Shown here in pieces: positions 54,858-61,788 of a stretch of DNA of 64,000 nucleotides; the stretch's first letter is position 1, and the number at the start of each line of letters is the position of its first letter. Made by a program: the position numbers and the translations under genes. A model generated the notes under the pieces. That model made no database searches and was not told the origin of the DNA. It worked only from the letters and a program-made list of their open reading frames with translations. The stretch lies in contig CAVIIZ010000001.1 in the NCBI GenBank assembly GCA_963642995.1, forward strand, positions 86,548 through 150,547, in the 5' to 3' direction. Source of the DNA: CAVAWX01 sp963642995 (GTDB lineage: Bacteria > Actinomycetota > Coriobacteriia > Coriobacteriales > QAMH01).

Positions 54858-57329
54858 GCCGTCTCCTTCTCCATCGTCTCCGCCTTCGCCTGCCGCCGCG
54901 CCGGCGTGCATCCGACCCGCGAGCGGCGACGCGAGCGGCGACGCATCCGGGCCTCGCGGCTCATCGGGCGCCCCCGCATCCGCGCCTTCCACGAGGGCAA
55001 ACGGCGGCTTCCACGCGCGCAGGCGCAAGGCGTTGCCCACCACGAACAGGCTCGAGCAGCTCATGGCCGCCGCCGCCACCATGGGGTTCAAGGACAGGCC
55101 CGCCCAGGAAAAGCAGCCCGCCGCCACCGGGATGCACACCACGTTGTAGACGAGCGCCCAGAAGAGGTTCTCGCGGATGTTGCGCATGACCGCGTGCGAC
55201 AGCGAGAGGGCCACGGCCACGTCTTGCAGGTCGTCGCGCATGAGCACGATGTCGGCCGCCTCGATGGCCACGTCGGTCCCGGCGCCGACGGCTATGCCCA
55301 CCTCCGCGCGGGCAAGCGCCGGCGCGTCGTTGACGCCGTCTCCTGCCATGGCCACCTTGCCGTCCCAGGAGAGCTCGCGGATCTTCTCCTCCTTGCCCGC
55401 AGGGCTGACCTGCGAGAACACGCGTTCGATGCCGACCTTTGCCGCGACACGGCCCGCGACGGCGCCGCTGTCGCCTGTGAGCATGGCCGATTTCACCCCC
55501 ATGCCGGACAGCTCGGCCACGGCAGCGGCAGACGTGGGCTTCACCGCGTCGGCGCAGGAGAGGAAACCGAGGACACGGGCGCCGCGCGCGAAGAAGAGCA
55601 GGGTCTTGCCCGCGTCGGCGCACTCGGCGGCGCGGGCGGCCAGCGCGGAGAAGTCCACGCCCTCCTCGCGCATGAGCGCCTCGTTGCCCGCAAGGCAGCG
55701 CACGCCGTCCACGCGGGCGGACAACCCGCGCCCGGGCAGGGTCTCGAAGCCGACCGCAGGACACGGCCCGCCCCCGCCGCGCCGCCGCCCCCCTTCGTCG
55801 TGCGCGCCCGCAACCTCGCGGCCGTCCGCCCCGCCGCGCAGCACGTCTTCGGCCCAGGCGCAGGCCGCCGCCGCCAGGGGATGCTCGCTTTTCCCCTCCA
55901 GCGCGGCCACGAGACAGGCGAGCTCGGCCGCGTCCGTCCCGGGCGCGCACACCGCATCGGCCACCCGCGGGCGCCCGGCGGTGATGGTGCCCGTCTTGTC
56001 GAAGGCCACGATGGACACGGCAGACGCCCGCTCCAGGGCCTCGGCGCTCTTCACCAGCACCCCGAACGCCGCCGCGCGCCCCGTGCCCGCCATCACCGCC
56101 GTGGGCGTGGCCAGCCCGAGCGCGCACGGGCACGATATGACGAGCACGCTCACGGCATGCGCAAGCGCCGCCCCCGCATCGCCGCCCACGGCCATCCACA
56201 CGGCAAACGCGAGCACGGCAAGCCCGATGACGACGGGCACGAACACGCCCGATATCTTGTCGGCCATCCTCTCGACGGGCGCCTTCGTGGAAGTGGCCTC
56301 GTCCACGAGCGCGACGATGTGCGCAAGCGCCGTGTCCTCGCCCACCGCCGTCGCGCGCGCGCGCACCCATCCGCCCACGCTCGTCGTCGCGCCCACGAGC
56401 GCGTCTCCCGGGCCTTTTTCCACCGGCACGCTCTCGCCGGTCAGCGCGCTCTCGTCAAACGTCCCCGCGCCCTCCAAGACCTCGCCGTCCACCGGCACGG
56501 CGGCGCCCGCGCGCACGACGAAGACGTCTCCTGCCTTCACCTGCGCGACGTCCACCTCGACCTCGCGGCCGTCCACTTCGAGCAGCGCCGTGTCGGGGGC
56601 AAGCGAGACCAGCGCCGAGACCGCCGAGGTGGTCTTGTCCTTCGCGCGCGCCTCGAGGGCCTTTCCCACGGTCACGAGCGTGAGAATCATGGCCGCGCTC
56701 TCGAAATAGAGGTCCTCGAAGGCCGCATGCGCCGCGTCCACGTCGCCAAAGCCCAGCGCCCGTGCCATGCGCAGCAGCGCCGCCATGCCGAACAGCGTCG
56801 ACGCCGCGCACCCGATGGCCACGAGCGAGTCCATGTTGGGGGAAAGGCGAAAGAGCGCCGGAAAGCCGCTGCGAAAGAACTTGAAGTTCGCGAACAGCAC
56901 GGGCAGGAACAGGAAAAACTCCACGAGCGCCACGACCATCATGTGCTCGTGCCCCGTGAAGGCAGGCGGCAGCGGCCAGCCGAACATGTGCCCCATGGAC
57001 AGGTAGAAGAGCGGGAGTGTGAAGGCGACGGAGACGACGAGGCGCGCTTTCAGGGAGATGCCGCGCCCGGCCGTGCCCGCGGCAGACGCGCCCCGCCCGC
57101 CGCCGGGCTTTCCCGCCCCCTCGCGGGCAGCCGCGCCGAAGCCGGCCCTTTCCACCGCCGCGACGACGGCGGCCTCGGTGGCGGCCTTGCCGTCGTAGGA
57201 AAGCTCCATCGAGTTCTTCAGGAGGTTCACCGCCGCGTCGTCGACGCCCTCGACGCCCGTCGCGGCCTTTTGCACCCTGCCCGCGCACGCGGCGCAGGTC
57301 ATGCCGAAGATGTCGAAGCGCTTTTTCAT
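54636..57329 (-). CDS. copA: Copper-translocating P1B-type ATPase with N- and C-terminal metal-binding domains
   Basis: Exports Cu+ at the cost of ATP. The N-terminal HMA domain has GMTCAAC (Cys12, Cys15). Eight helices include the ion-channel motif SCPCALGLATPTAVM; the phosphorylation loop is FDKTGTITAGRP and the hinge is VAMAGDGVNDAPALARAEVGIAVG (short runs within it). After the last helix an Ala/Gly/Asp-rich linker leads to a second HMA domain (~825-897) with GMHCEHCVAHV, an unusual position. Length 897. AAAGGG lies about nine bases before the ATG. The C-terminal domain has its own start signals (next entry). Confidence 0.95.
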   Translation of the reverse strand: MKKRFDIFGMTCAACAGRVQKAATGVEGVDDAAVNLLKNSMELSYDGKAATEAAVVAAVERAGFGAAAREGAGKPGGGRGASAAGTAGRGISLKARLVVSVAFTLPLFYLSMGHMFGWPLPPAFTGHEHMMVVALVEFFLFLPVLFANFKFFRSGFPALFRLSPNMDSLVAIGCAASTLFGMAALLRMARALGFGDVDAAHAAFEDLYFESAAMILTLVTVGKALEARAKDKTTSAVSALVSLAPDTALLEVDGREVEVDVAQVKAGDVFVVRAGAAVPVDGEVLEGAGTFDESALTGESVPVEKGPGDALVGATTSVGGWVRARATAVGEDTALAHIVALVDEATSTKAPVERMADKISGVFVPVVIGLAVLAFAVWMAVGGDAGAALAHAVSVLVISCPCALGLATPTAVMAGTGRAAAFGVLVKSAEALERASAVSIVAFDKTGTITAGRPRVADAVCAPGTDAAELACLVAALEGKSEHPLAAAACAWAEDVLRGGADGREVAGAHDEGGRRRGGGGPCPAVGFETLPGRGLSARVDGVRCLAGNEALMREEGVDFSALAARAAECADAGKTLLFFARGARVLGFLSCADAVKPTSAAAVAELSGMGVKSAMLTGDSGAVAGRVAAKVGIERVFSQVSPAGKEEKIRELSWDGKVAMAGDGVNDAPALARAEVGIAVGAGTDVAIEAADIVLMRDDLQDVAVALSLSHAVMRNIRENLFWALVYNVVCIPVAAGCFSWAGLSLNPMVAAAAMSCSSLFVVGNALRLRAWKPPFALVEGADAGAPDEPRGPDASPLASPLAGRMHAGAAAGEGGDDGEGDGMAARKTIEIRGMHCEHCVAHVTQALEALPGVKSAKVSLKRENAVVKLAGDSVPDAELLAAVESAGDFDARMGA

Positions 57330-57378
57330 GCGCCGCGCCCTTTCACGAGCGTGCTCGTCTGCACATCTGCTCAAGTGT

Positions 57379-57450
57379 TTTCATGAAACCACATGCGACG
57401 CGCCCGAAAACGCGCAGCCGCGCCCTTTTTACCGACACGTCAATTGACGT
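57379..57450. promoter_or_regulatory. Two palindromes upstream of copA
   Basis: TTTCATGAAA (57379-57388) and the perfect 14-mer ACGTCAATTGACGT (57437-57450) lie in the 166-base gap between metQ and copA, 50-120 bases before copA. They may be operators of a copper or methionine regulator; neither matches a CopY or CsoR consensus that I know. Confidence 0.4.
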
Positions 57451-57495
57451 CGCGGGCCTGGGAAAGGACGCGGCTTGCGCATCGCGGAAAAGCCC

Positions 57496-58356
57496 TCAGG
57501 ACAGCGCGACGACCGCGCCCGAGTACTTGCTCTCGATGAAGCTTTTCACCTCGGCGGACGTGAGGGCCTCGACGAGCGCCCTTGCCTTCTCGGAGCTTTC
57601 CCGCCCCTCCTTGACCGCGACGACGTTGGCGTAGGCCTGCGCCGCCTGGCCGGTGTCGGACTCGACGGCCAGCGCGCTCGCGGAATCGAGGCCGGCGGAG
57701 ATGGCGTAGTTGCAGTTGGCCACCACGATGTCCACATCGCTTGCGGTGCGGGGGACCTGCGCCGCCTCGACCTCGTTGATCTTGAGGTTCTTCGGGTTTT
57801 CGACGATGTCGATCTTGGTCGCGTTCGTGCCCGCGCCGTCTTTGAGCTTGATCAGCCCCTCCTGCTGCAGCAAGAGCAGGGCGCGTGCCTCGTTGGTCGT
57901 GTCGTTGGGCACCGAGACGCTCGCGCCGTCGGCCAGCTCGGAGAGGCTTTTCGCCTTGCCCGCGTATATCCTCATCGGCTCGAAGTGGATGGAGCCGGCG
58001 CTGGCCAGATGCGTCCCCTGCTCTTGGTTGAAGTTGTCCAGGTAGGTGATGTGCTGGAAGTAGTTCGCGTCCAGCTCGCCTGCCTCGAGCGCCGTGTTGG
58101 GCTGGATGTAGTCGTTGTACTCGACGACCTCCAGCGTGTAGCCCTTCTCGGCCAGCTTGTCTTTCACCTGGGCGAGTATCTCTGCGTGCGGCGTGGGGCT
58201 GGCCCCCACCTTGATCGTCTTGTCGGAGCCGCCCGAAGACGACCCGGCGCCACCGGAGCCCGCGCAACCGGCCGTGCAGAAAAGCGCTGCCACGACGACG
58301 GCACTTGCCGCGACGGCCGCAAGCTTTGCCGCCTTCTTCTTTGCGAAAACCTTCAT
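57496..58356 (-). CDS. metQ: Methionine ABC transporter substrate-binding lipoprotein
   Basis: Binds methionine outside the membrane. The signal ends in the lipobox TAGC (Cys near residue 31), so Lgt would lipidate it. The mature part begins KTIKVGASPTPHAEIL, with QPNTALEAGELDANYFQHITYL and VPNDTTNEARALLLLQ typical of MetQ/NlpA. Length 286. AAAAGGAGAG lies before the ATG. It is the third gene of metN-metI-metQ, 59 bases after metI. Confidence 0.95.
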   Translation of the reverse strand: MKVFAKKKAAKLAAVAASAVVVAALFCTAGCAGSGGAGSSSGGSDKTIKVGASPTPHAEILAQVKDKLAEKGYTLEVVEYNDYIQPNTALEAGELDANYFQHITYLDNFNQEQGTHLASAGSIHFEPMRIYAGKAKSLSELADGASVSVPNDTTNEARALLLLQQEGLIKLKDGAGTNATKIDIVENPKNLKINEVEAAQVPRTASDVDIVVANCNYAISAGLDSASALAVESDTGQAAQAYANVVAVKEGRESSEKARALVEALTSAEVKSFIESKYSGAVVALS

Positions 58357-58415
58357 CTTTCGTCTCTCCTTTTCATCCATCGCGACAAGGCCTTGTCCCC
58401 GCCGCCTCGCGCGCC

Positions 58416-59075
58416 CTACTTCAGGCGCTTGTCGATCTTTCTCGCGAGCAAAAGCCCGCCTTCCTGGAAAACCTGGACGATCGCGACGAGCAGCACGACC
58501 GTCACGACCATGATCTCGGTCTGGTAGCGGTAGTAGCCGTAGTTGATCGCTATCGCGCCCAGGCCGCCGCCGCCCACGAAGCCCGCCATCGCCGAATAGC
58601 CCAATATCGTGGCAAGCGATATCGCCGCGCCGACGAGCAGCCCGGGGCGCGCCTCGGGCAAGAGCACCTTCAGCACCATCTGCACGTTCGACGAGCCCAT
58701 CGCGCGGGCCGCCTCGATCACGCCGGGATCGACCTCCTTGAGCGAGGATTCCACCATGCGCGCGACATACGGCGTCGCGGCGACGATCAGCGGGACGATG
58801 GTGGCCGTCGTGCCCAGCGTCGTGCCCGTCACGAGCCGCGTGAACGGCAAGATGGCCACGAGCAAGATGAGGAAGGGCACCGAGCGCACCACGTTCACGA
58901 TGAAGCCGACGATGGCGTTCACCAGGCGGTTCGTGCAGATGCTGCCCTTGCTCGTCGCGTAGAGGAGCACCCCCAAGGGGATGCCGAACACATAGGCGGC
59001 CAGCGTGGACACGAGCGTCATGTAGACCGTCTCGAGCGTGCCCCAGGCGATCAGGGAGACCAGCTCCTGGCTCAT
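58416..59075 (-). CDS. metI: Methionine ABC transporter permease
   Basis: 219 residues, five helices. The coupling loop EAARAMGSSNVQMVLKVLLPEARPG is the EAA motif that docks on MetN. GYSAMAGFVGGGGLGAIAINYGY is the MetI signature. The ATG overlaps the metN stop (ATGA). Confidence 0.96.
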   Translation of the reverse strand: MSQELVSLIAWGTLETVYMTLVSTLAAYVFGIPLGVLLYATSKGSICTNRLVNAIVGFIVNVVRSVPFLILLVAILPFTRLVTGTTLGTTATIVPLIVAATPYVARMVESSLKEVDPGVIEAARAMGSSNVQMVLKVLLPEARPGLLVGAAISLATILGYSAMAGFVGGGGLGAIAINYGYYRYQTEIMVVTVVLLVAIVQVFQEGGLLLARKIDKRLK

Positions 59076-59908
59076 TTCAAGCCCTCCTCTCCGTCGGCGG
59101 GGAGCGCGGCGGCTGTCCTCGCGTCGAAACTTCCATCGGCGCCCGCGTCCGTGCCCGCGTCCGCCCCGTCGATGCTCTCGACGGCCAGCAGCTTGCGCGC
59201 GGCCGCCGATTTCGGGGCGCCCAGCACCTCGGCCGCCGGCCCCACCTCGCACACGCGCCCGCCCTCGACGACGGCGACGCGCCCGCAGATGCGCCGCGCC
59301 ACCCTCATCTCGTGGGTGATCACCACGATGGTCACGCCGAGCCGCGCGTTCAGGTCGGCGAGCAGGTCGAGCACGGAGTTCGTCGTGATCGGGTCCAGCG
59401 CGCTCGTCGCCTCGTCGCACAAGATGACGTCCGGGCCGCAGGCCAGCGCGCGGGCGATGGCCACACGCTGCTTCTGCCCGCCGGACAGCTGCGCCGGATA
59501 GGCGCGCGCCTTCTCCGACAGCCCCACCGTCTCCAGCAGCTCGGCCACACGGGCGTCGGCTGCGACCTTCTCCCAGCCCGCGATCTCGAGCGGATAGCGC
59601 ACGTTTTTGGCCACCGTGCGCTGTTCGAGCAGGTTGAACTGCTGAAATATCATCCCTATCTTCCTGCGCGCCGCGTCCAGCTCGCAGCGGCTCAAAGAGC
59701 ACAGGTCCTTGCCGCCCACCACGACCGCGCCCGCGTCGGGACGCTCGAGCAGGTTGATGCAGCGCACGAGCGTGGATTTGCCCGCGCCGGAAAAGCCGAT
59801 GATGCCGAAGACCTCGCCGTCGCCGATGCTCAGGCTCACGTCGTCGAGCGCCACGACGTCGCCGCCGCGCGCCGCGTATTTCTTTGTCACACCTTTTAGT
59901 TCGATCAT
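59072..59908 (-). CDS. metN: Methionine ABC transporter ATP-binding protein
   Basis: Drives methionine import. IIGFSGAGKSTLVRCINLLE is Walker A with its MetN-type context, LSGGQKQRVAIARAL is the signature, VILCDEATSALDP is Walker B, and THEMRVAR is the switch His. The C-terminal ~35 residues are a short acidic tail; the NIL/ACT regulatory domain found in many MetN proteins is absent, so transinhibition by methionine is unlikely. ATG 59908 gives 278 residues; ATG 59923 adds five. No clear ribosome site. Confidence 0.94.
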   Translation of the reverse strand: MIELKGVTKKYAARGGDVVALDDVSLSIGDGEVFGIIGFSGAGKSTLVRCINLLERPDAGAVVVGGKDLCSLSRCELDAARRKIGMIFQQFNLLEQRTVAKNVRYPLEIAGWEKVAADARVAELLETVGLSEKARAYPAQLSGGQKQRVAIARALACGPDVILCDEATSALDPITTNSVLDLLADLNARLGVTIVVITHEMRVARRICGRVAVVEGGRVCEVGPAAEVLGAPKSAAARKLLAVESIDGADAGTDAGADGSFDARTAAALPADGEEGLK

Positions 59909-60012
59909 GAAAACCAACGCCATCTACTCGCCAGCCCGCCGCACGCGCGCACGCGCGGGAGAACTGGAACGGATACGGATATGCATTTTTGTGTGGGTGA
60001 AAGTAGGTATGT

Positions 60013-60030
60013 GTAGGCGTGGAAGCCTAC
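60013..60030. promoter_or_regulatory. Inverted repeat upstream of metN
   Basis: GTAGGC-GTGGAA-GCCTAC, about 105 bases before metN, in a 230-base stretch (59909-60141) with no gene. It could be a leader hairpin or an operator. I see no SAM-riboswitch core here. Confidence 0.35.
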
Positions 60031-60214
60031 ATCATTCGCATGGAGCCGATGAACGCTATGTCGAATGCCCGTGTCATTTCGAGAAGGGATTCTACGGCAA
60101 ATCCCCGCGCGTGCAAGTGGGGAATCTGTGAAAGGTAAAATCGCAGGTGGCAATGCGTGCGCGCGTTCGGCGTGGCGGTTTTGCGCGTCGCGCATCCGCG
60201 GGCCCCGCGCCGTC

Positions 60215-60223
60215 TGCTAGGAT
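60215..60223 (+). promoter_or_regulatory. Extended -10 promoter of small peptide gene 1
   Basis: TGC-TAGGAT fits the TGnTAnnnT extended -10 pattern. It predicts a start near 60230 and a leader of about 55 bases. The same box is at 60586-60594 in copy 2. Confidence 0.5.
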
Positions 60224-60257
60224 GGGGCGGCTGGCGAAGTCCGCGTGCGGGCGAAGC

Positions 60258-60276
60258 CTTCCTCTCGGAGAGGAGG
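60258..60276 (+). promoter_or_regulatory. Hairpin sequestering the ribosome binding site of peptide gene 1
   Basis: CTTCCTCT pairs with AGAGGAGG (one G-T pair) around CGG. The 3' arm contains the AGGAGG Shine-Dalgarno of the ATG at 60285. Identical in copy 2 (60629-60647). Confidence 0.7.
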
Positions 60277-60284
60277 TGGAGCCT

Positions 60285-60392
60285 ATGTGTGAAATCTTGC
60301 TGGAACTGGCAGCTGTTGCCAACATAGCAGAGCTTTTGCTCGAACTGTGGCGAGAATATAAGCATGTGCGGATGGAGAAGGGAGATAAGTAG
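60285..60392 (+). CDS. 35-residue hydrophobic peptide, candidate type I toxin (copy 1)
   Basis: MCEILLELAAVANIAELLLE then LWREYKHVRMEKGDK. The first ~22 residues are a Leu/Ala-rich helix with three or four Glu, and the last ~13 are strongly charged, the plan of Fst/Ldr-type toxins. AGGAGGTGG precedes the ATG by an ideal gap. The frame stays open upstream, but that stretch only reflects GC-rich DNA and has no start signal. Copy 2 keeps MCEIL, AxANI and the EYKHxRMEKG tail, a sign of selection on the peptide. No homologue is known to me. Confidence 0.75.
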   Translation: MCEILLELAAVANIAELLLELWREYKHVRMEKGDK

Positions 60393-60416
60393 GGGGCCAG
60401 TTGGAGCTGACCCCCT

Positions 60417-60468
60417 GAAACAAACCCGGCTTCGCCCGCCGTTGTAACCCTTACCGGGCTTTGCCAGC
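60417..60468 (-). ncRNA. Predicted antisense RNA, copy 1
   Basis: A promoter at 60475-60503 predicts a start near 60468. About 50 bases on, the reverse strand has paired CCCGG...CCGGG arms (60454-60458 and 60425-60429) followed by TTTGTTT. The RNA would be complementary to the 3' part of the peptide-1 message if that reads past 60417. It contains no reading frame. Confidence 0.6.
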
Positions 60469-60474
60469 GCACCC

Positions 60475-60503
60475 ATTGTAGCAACCCAACCCGAAGCCGT
60501 CAA
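60475..60503 (-). promoter_or_regulatory. Antisense promoter, copy 1
   Basis: Reverse strand: TTGACG (60498-60503), 17 bases, TACAAT (60475-60480). Five of six bases match the consensus in each box, with ideal spacing. There is no gene downstream before the metN region; the transcript would meet a terminator after ~50 bases. Confidence 0.75.
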
Positions 60504-60512
60504 AACCGATGC

Positions 60513-60666
60513 CGCAGGTGGCAATGCGTGCGCGCGTTCGGCGTGGCGGTTTTGCGCGTCGCGCATCCGCGGGCCCCGCGCCGTCTGCTAGGATGGGGCG
60601 GCTGGCGAAGTCCGCGTGCGGGCGAAGCCTTCCTCTCGGAGAGGAGGTGGAGCCTATGTGTGAAAT
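60513..60666 (+). repeat. 154-base perfect direct repeat, copy 2
   Basis: Second copy of 60142-60295, ending in the fourth codon of peptide gene 2. Sequence beyond the repeat diverges, though the downstream terminator region (GGCTTCGCCCGCC and CCGGGCTTTGCCAGCG) is again alike. Confidence 0.92.
60586..60594 (+). promoter_or_regulatory. Extended -10 promoter of small peptide gene 2
   Basis: TGC-TAGGAT, identical in place and sequence to 60215-60223. Confidence 0.5.
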
Positions 60667-60775
60667 TCTGTTCGCTATTGCGGCGATTGCCAATATAGGC
60701 GAGTTCGTTCTCGCACTTGTCCAGGAATATAAGCACCGACGGATGGAGAAGGGAAATAAGAAGAGGGGCCAGTAG
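60656..60775 (+). CDS. 39-residue hydrophobic peptide, candidate type I toxin (copy 2)
   Basis: MCEILFAIAAIANIGEFVLA then LVQEYKHRRMEKGNKKRGQ. Residues 4-22 form a convincing membrane helix and the tail is more basic than in copy 1. Same leader, ribosome hairpin and ATG spacing. The stop lies inside a GGGG-CAG/CTG-CCCC hairpin (60765-60786); copy 1 stops four codons earlier at the equivalent point. Coding differences from copy 1 are mostly conservative (Leu/Ile/Val/Phe/Ala exchanges). Confidence 0.75.
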   Translation: MCEILFAIAAIANIGEFVLALVQEYKHRRMEKGNKKRGQ

Positions 60776-60792
60776 GCGCTGACCCCTTAACT

Positions 60793-60842
60793 AAAAAACC
60801 CGGCTTCGCCCGCCCTAGGTTTCAACTCCGGGCTTTGCCAGC
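60793..60842 (-). ncRNA. Predicted antisense RNA, copy 2
   Basis: Start near 60842 from the promoter at 60849-60877; arms CCCGG...CCGGG (60828-60832 and 60799-60803) then TTTTTT at 60798-60793, a strong terminator. Length about 50 bases, complementary to the 3' side of the peptide-2 message. Confidence 0.65.
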
Positions 60843-60848
60843 GACCCC

Positions 60849-60877
60849 ACTATACCAGCGATGCCGCGAAACGTCAA
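60849..60877 (-). promoter_or_regulatory. Antisense promoter, copy 2
   Basis: Reverse strand: TTGACG (60872-60877), 17 bases, TATAGT (60849-60854). Same -35 and same spacing as copy 1 although the 17 spacer bases differ, so the boxes are conserved on their own. Confidence 0.8.
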
Positions 60878-60929
60878 AACACGCATCGCCCGGCACCGCA
60901 GCCGCTGCGCTTGCGCGGCGTGCCCGCGG

Positions 60930-61787
60930 CTACAGCGTGAACTCGACGACCTGCGCATCGTCGTCGCGGCCGCGGCGGCGGCGCCAGGCGGCCAGGAGCA
61001 GCACGAGCGCGGCGGCCAGCATGGCGGCGGCGGCCAAAAACAGCGCCCAGGGCAGCGCGTCGGAGGTGTCGGGACGCGACAGCGCCTTGTCGGACGCAGC
61101 CAACGCGTCGGGATCTGCCGTGCACTCCATCGTCACGTCCACGGAGGCGGCGCGCGTCGCGTACATGCTCTTGCGCTCGGCCACGCCCTGGACCTCCTCG
61201 CCCGTCTCGGCGGAGATCTCGATGGCGGTGAACAAGTCCGGCGACGTGGCGCCCGGCTCGACGGCCTCGTTGGAGTACCACCAGCCGTCCTCGCCTTGCG
61301 TCCAGGCGTCCTCGTTCATGTGCAAGATGATGAAATCGCTGTCGAAGCCCGCGGAATCGTCCACGCGCGTCCACGTGTCGCCGTCTTTTTGCATCCAGTA
61401 CTTGTCCAGGTTCATGCGCACCCACATGTCCTTGGAGCCGATGTTTTGCGCGGCGGCCGTCTGCTCGACCACGATGCCGGGATAGGCCGCCACAGGTTCG
61501 TCGGCGTAGTGCTGCGAGAGCTGCGCGTCGAAGTACTCGGCCAGATCGAAGCGCTCGGCGCTCGTGGCAAGCGCCCATGTGCCGCCGACGCCGGCCGCCA
61601 ACGCGGCAAGCAGCAAGGCCAGGGCGCAGACGAGCAGCACGCGCGGCGCCGAAGCGCCCCTCCTCGCGTCCGCGCCGCCTTTTGCAGCCGCGACTGCAAC
61701 CGCGGCCTCGACCGCAGGTCCCGCAGCGCCTTGCGTCGCCGCGCCGCCGCAAGCCGCGAGAGCGTTGTCCATGCCGCACATGCCCAT
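60930..61787 (-). CDS. Surface protein with two membrane helices, SipW-substrate-like
   Basis: 285 residues. After ~45 variable residues a helix (VLLVCALALLLAALAAGVGGTWALAT in two runs) resembles the signal of camelysin/TasA-type exported proteins. The exported part has IVVEQTAAAQNIGSKDMWVRMNLDKYW, the common 'K(D)x(W/Y)VR' strand pattern of these proteins. A second helix (ALPWALFLAAAAMLAAALVL) with an RRRRGRDDD tail anchors the C-terminus. It starts one base after the stop of the preceding gene. Role unknown; possibly a wall-proximal anchor for the secreted proteins encoded upstream. Confidence 0.65.
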   Translation of the reverse strand: MGMCGMDNALAACGGAATQGAAGPAVEAAVAVAAAKGGADARRGASAPRVLLVCALALLLAALAAGVGGTWALATSAERFDLAEYFDAQLSQHYADEPVAAYPGIVVEQTAAAQNIGSKDMWVRMNLDKYWMQKDGDTWTRVDDSAGFDSDFIILHMNEDAWTQGEDGWWYSNEAVEPGATSPDLFTAIEISAETGEEVQGVAERKSMYATRAASVDVTMECTADPDALAASDKALSRPDTSDALPWALFLAAAAMLAAALVLLLAAWRRRRGRDDDAQVVEFTL

Positions 61788-61788
61788 G

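Larger units (their letters stand above)
60142..60295 (+). repeat. 154-base perfect direct repeat, copy 1 (leader and start of peptide gene)
   Basis: Identical, base for base as far as I can check, to 60513-60666. It covers an extended -10 (TGC-TAGGAT, 60215-60223), the hairpinned ribosome site and the first codons MCEI of the peptide gene. The repeat period is 371 bases. Confidence 0.92.

Noticed and set aside
59909..60141. SAM riboswitch or T-box ahead of metN
   Set aside because: Only one short inverted repeat is present; no conserved core of either element is visible.
60147..60284. In-frame N-terminal extension of the small peptides (Arg-rich, about 46 residues)
   Set aside because: No start signal; the ATG at 60285 has an ideal ribosome site. 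Identity between copies only reflects the DNA repeat.
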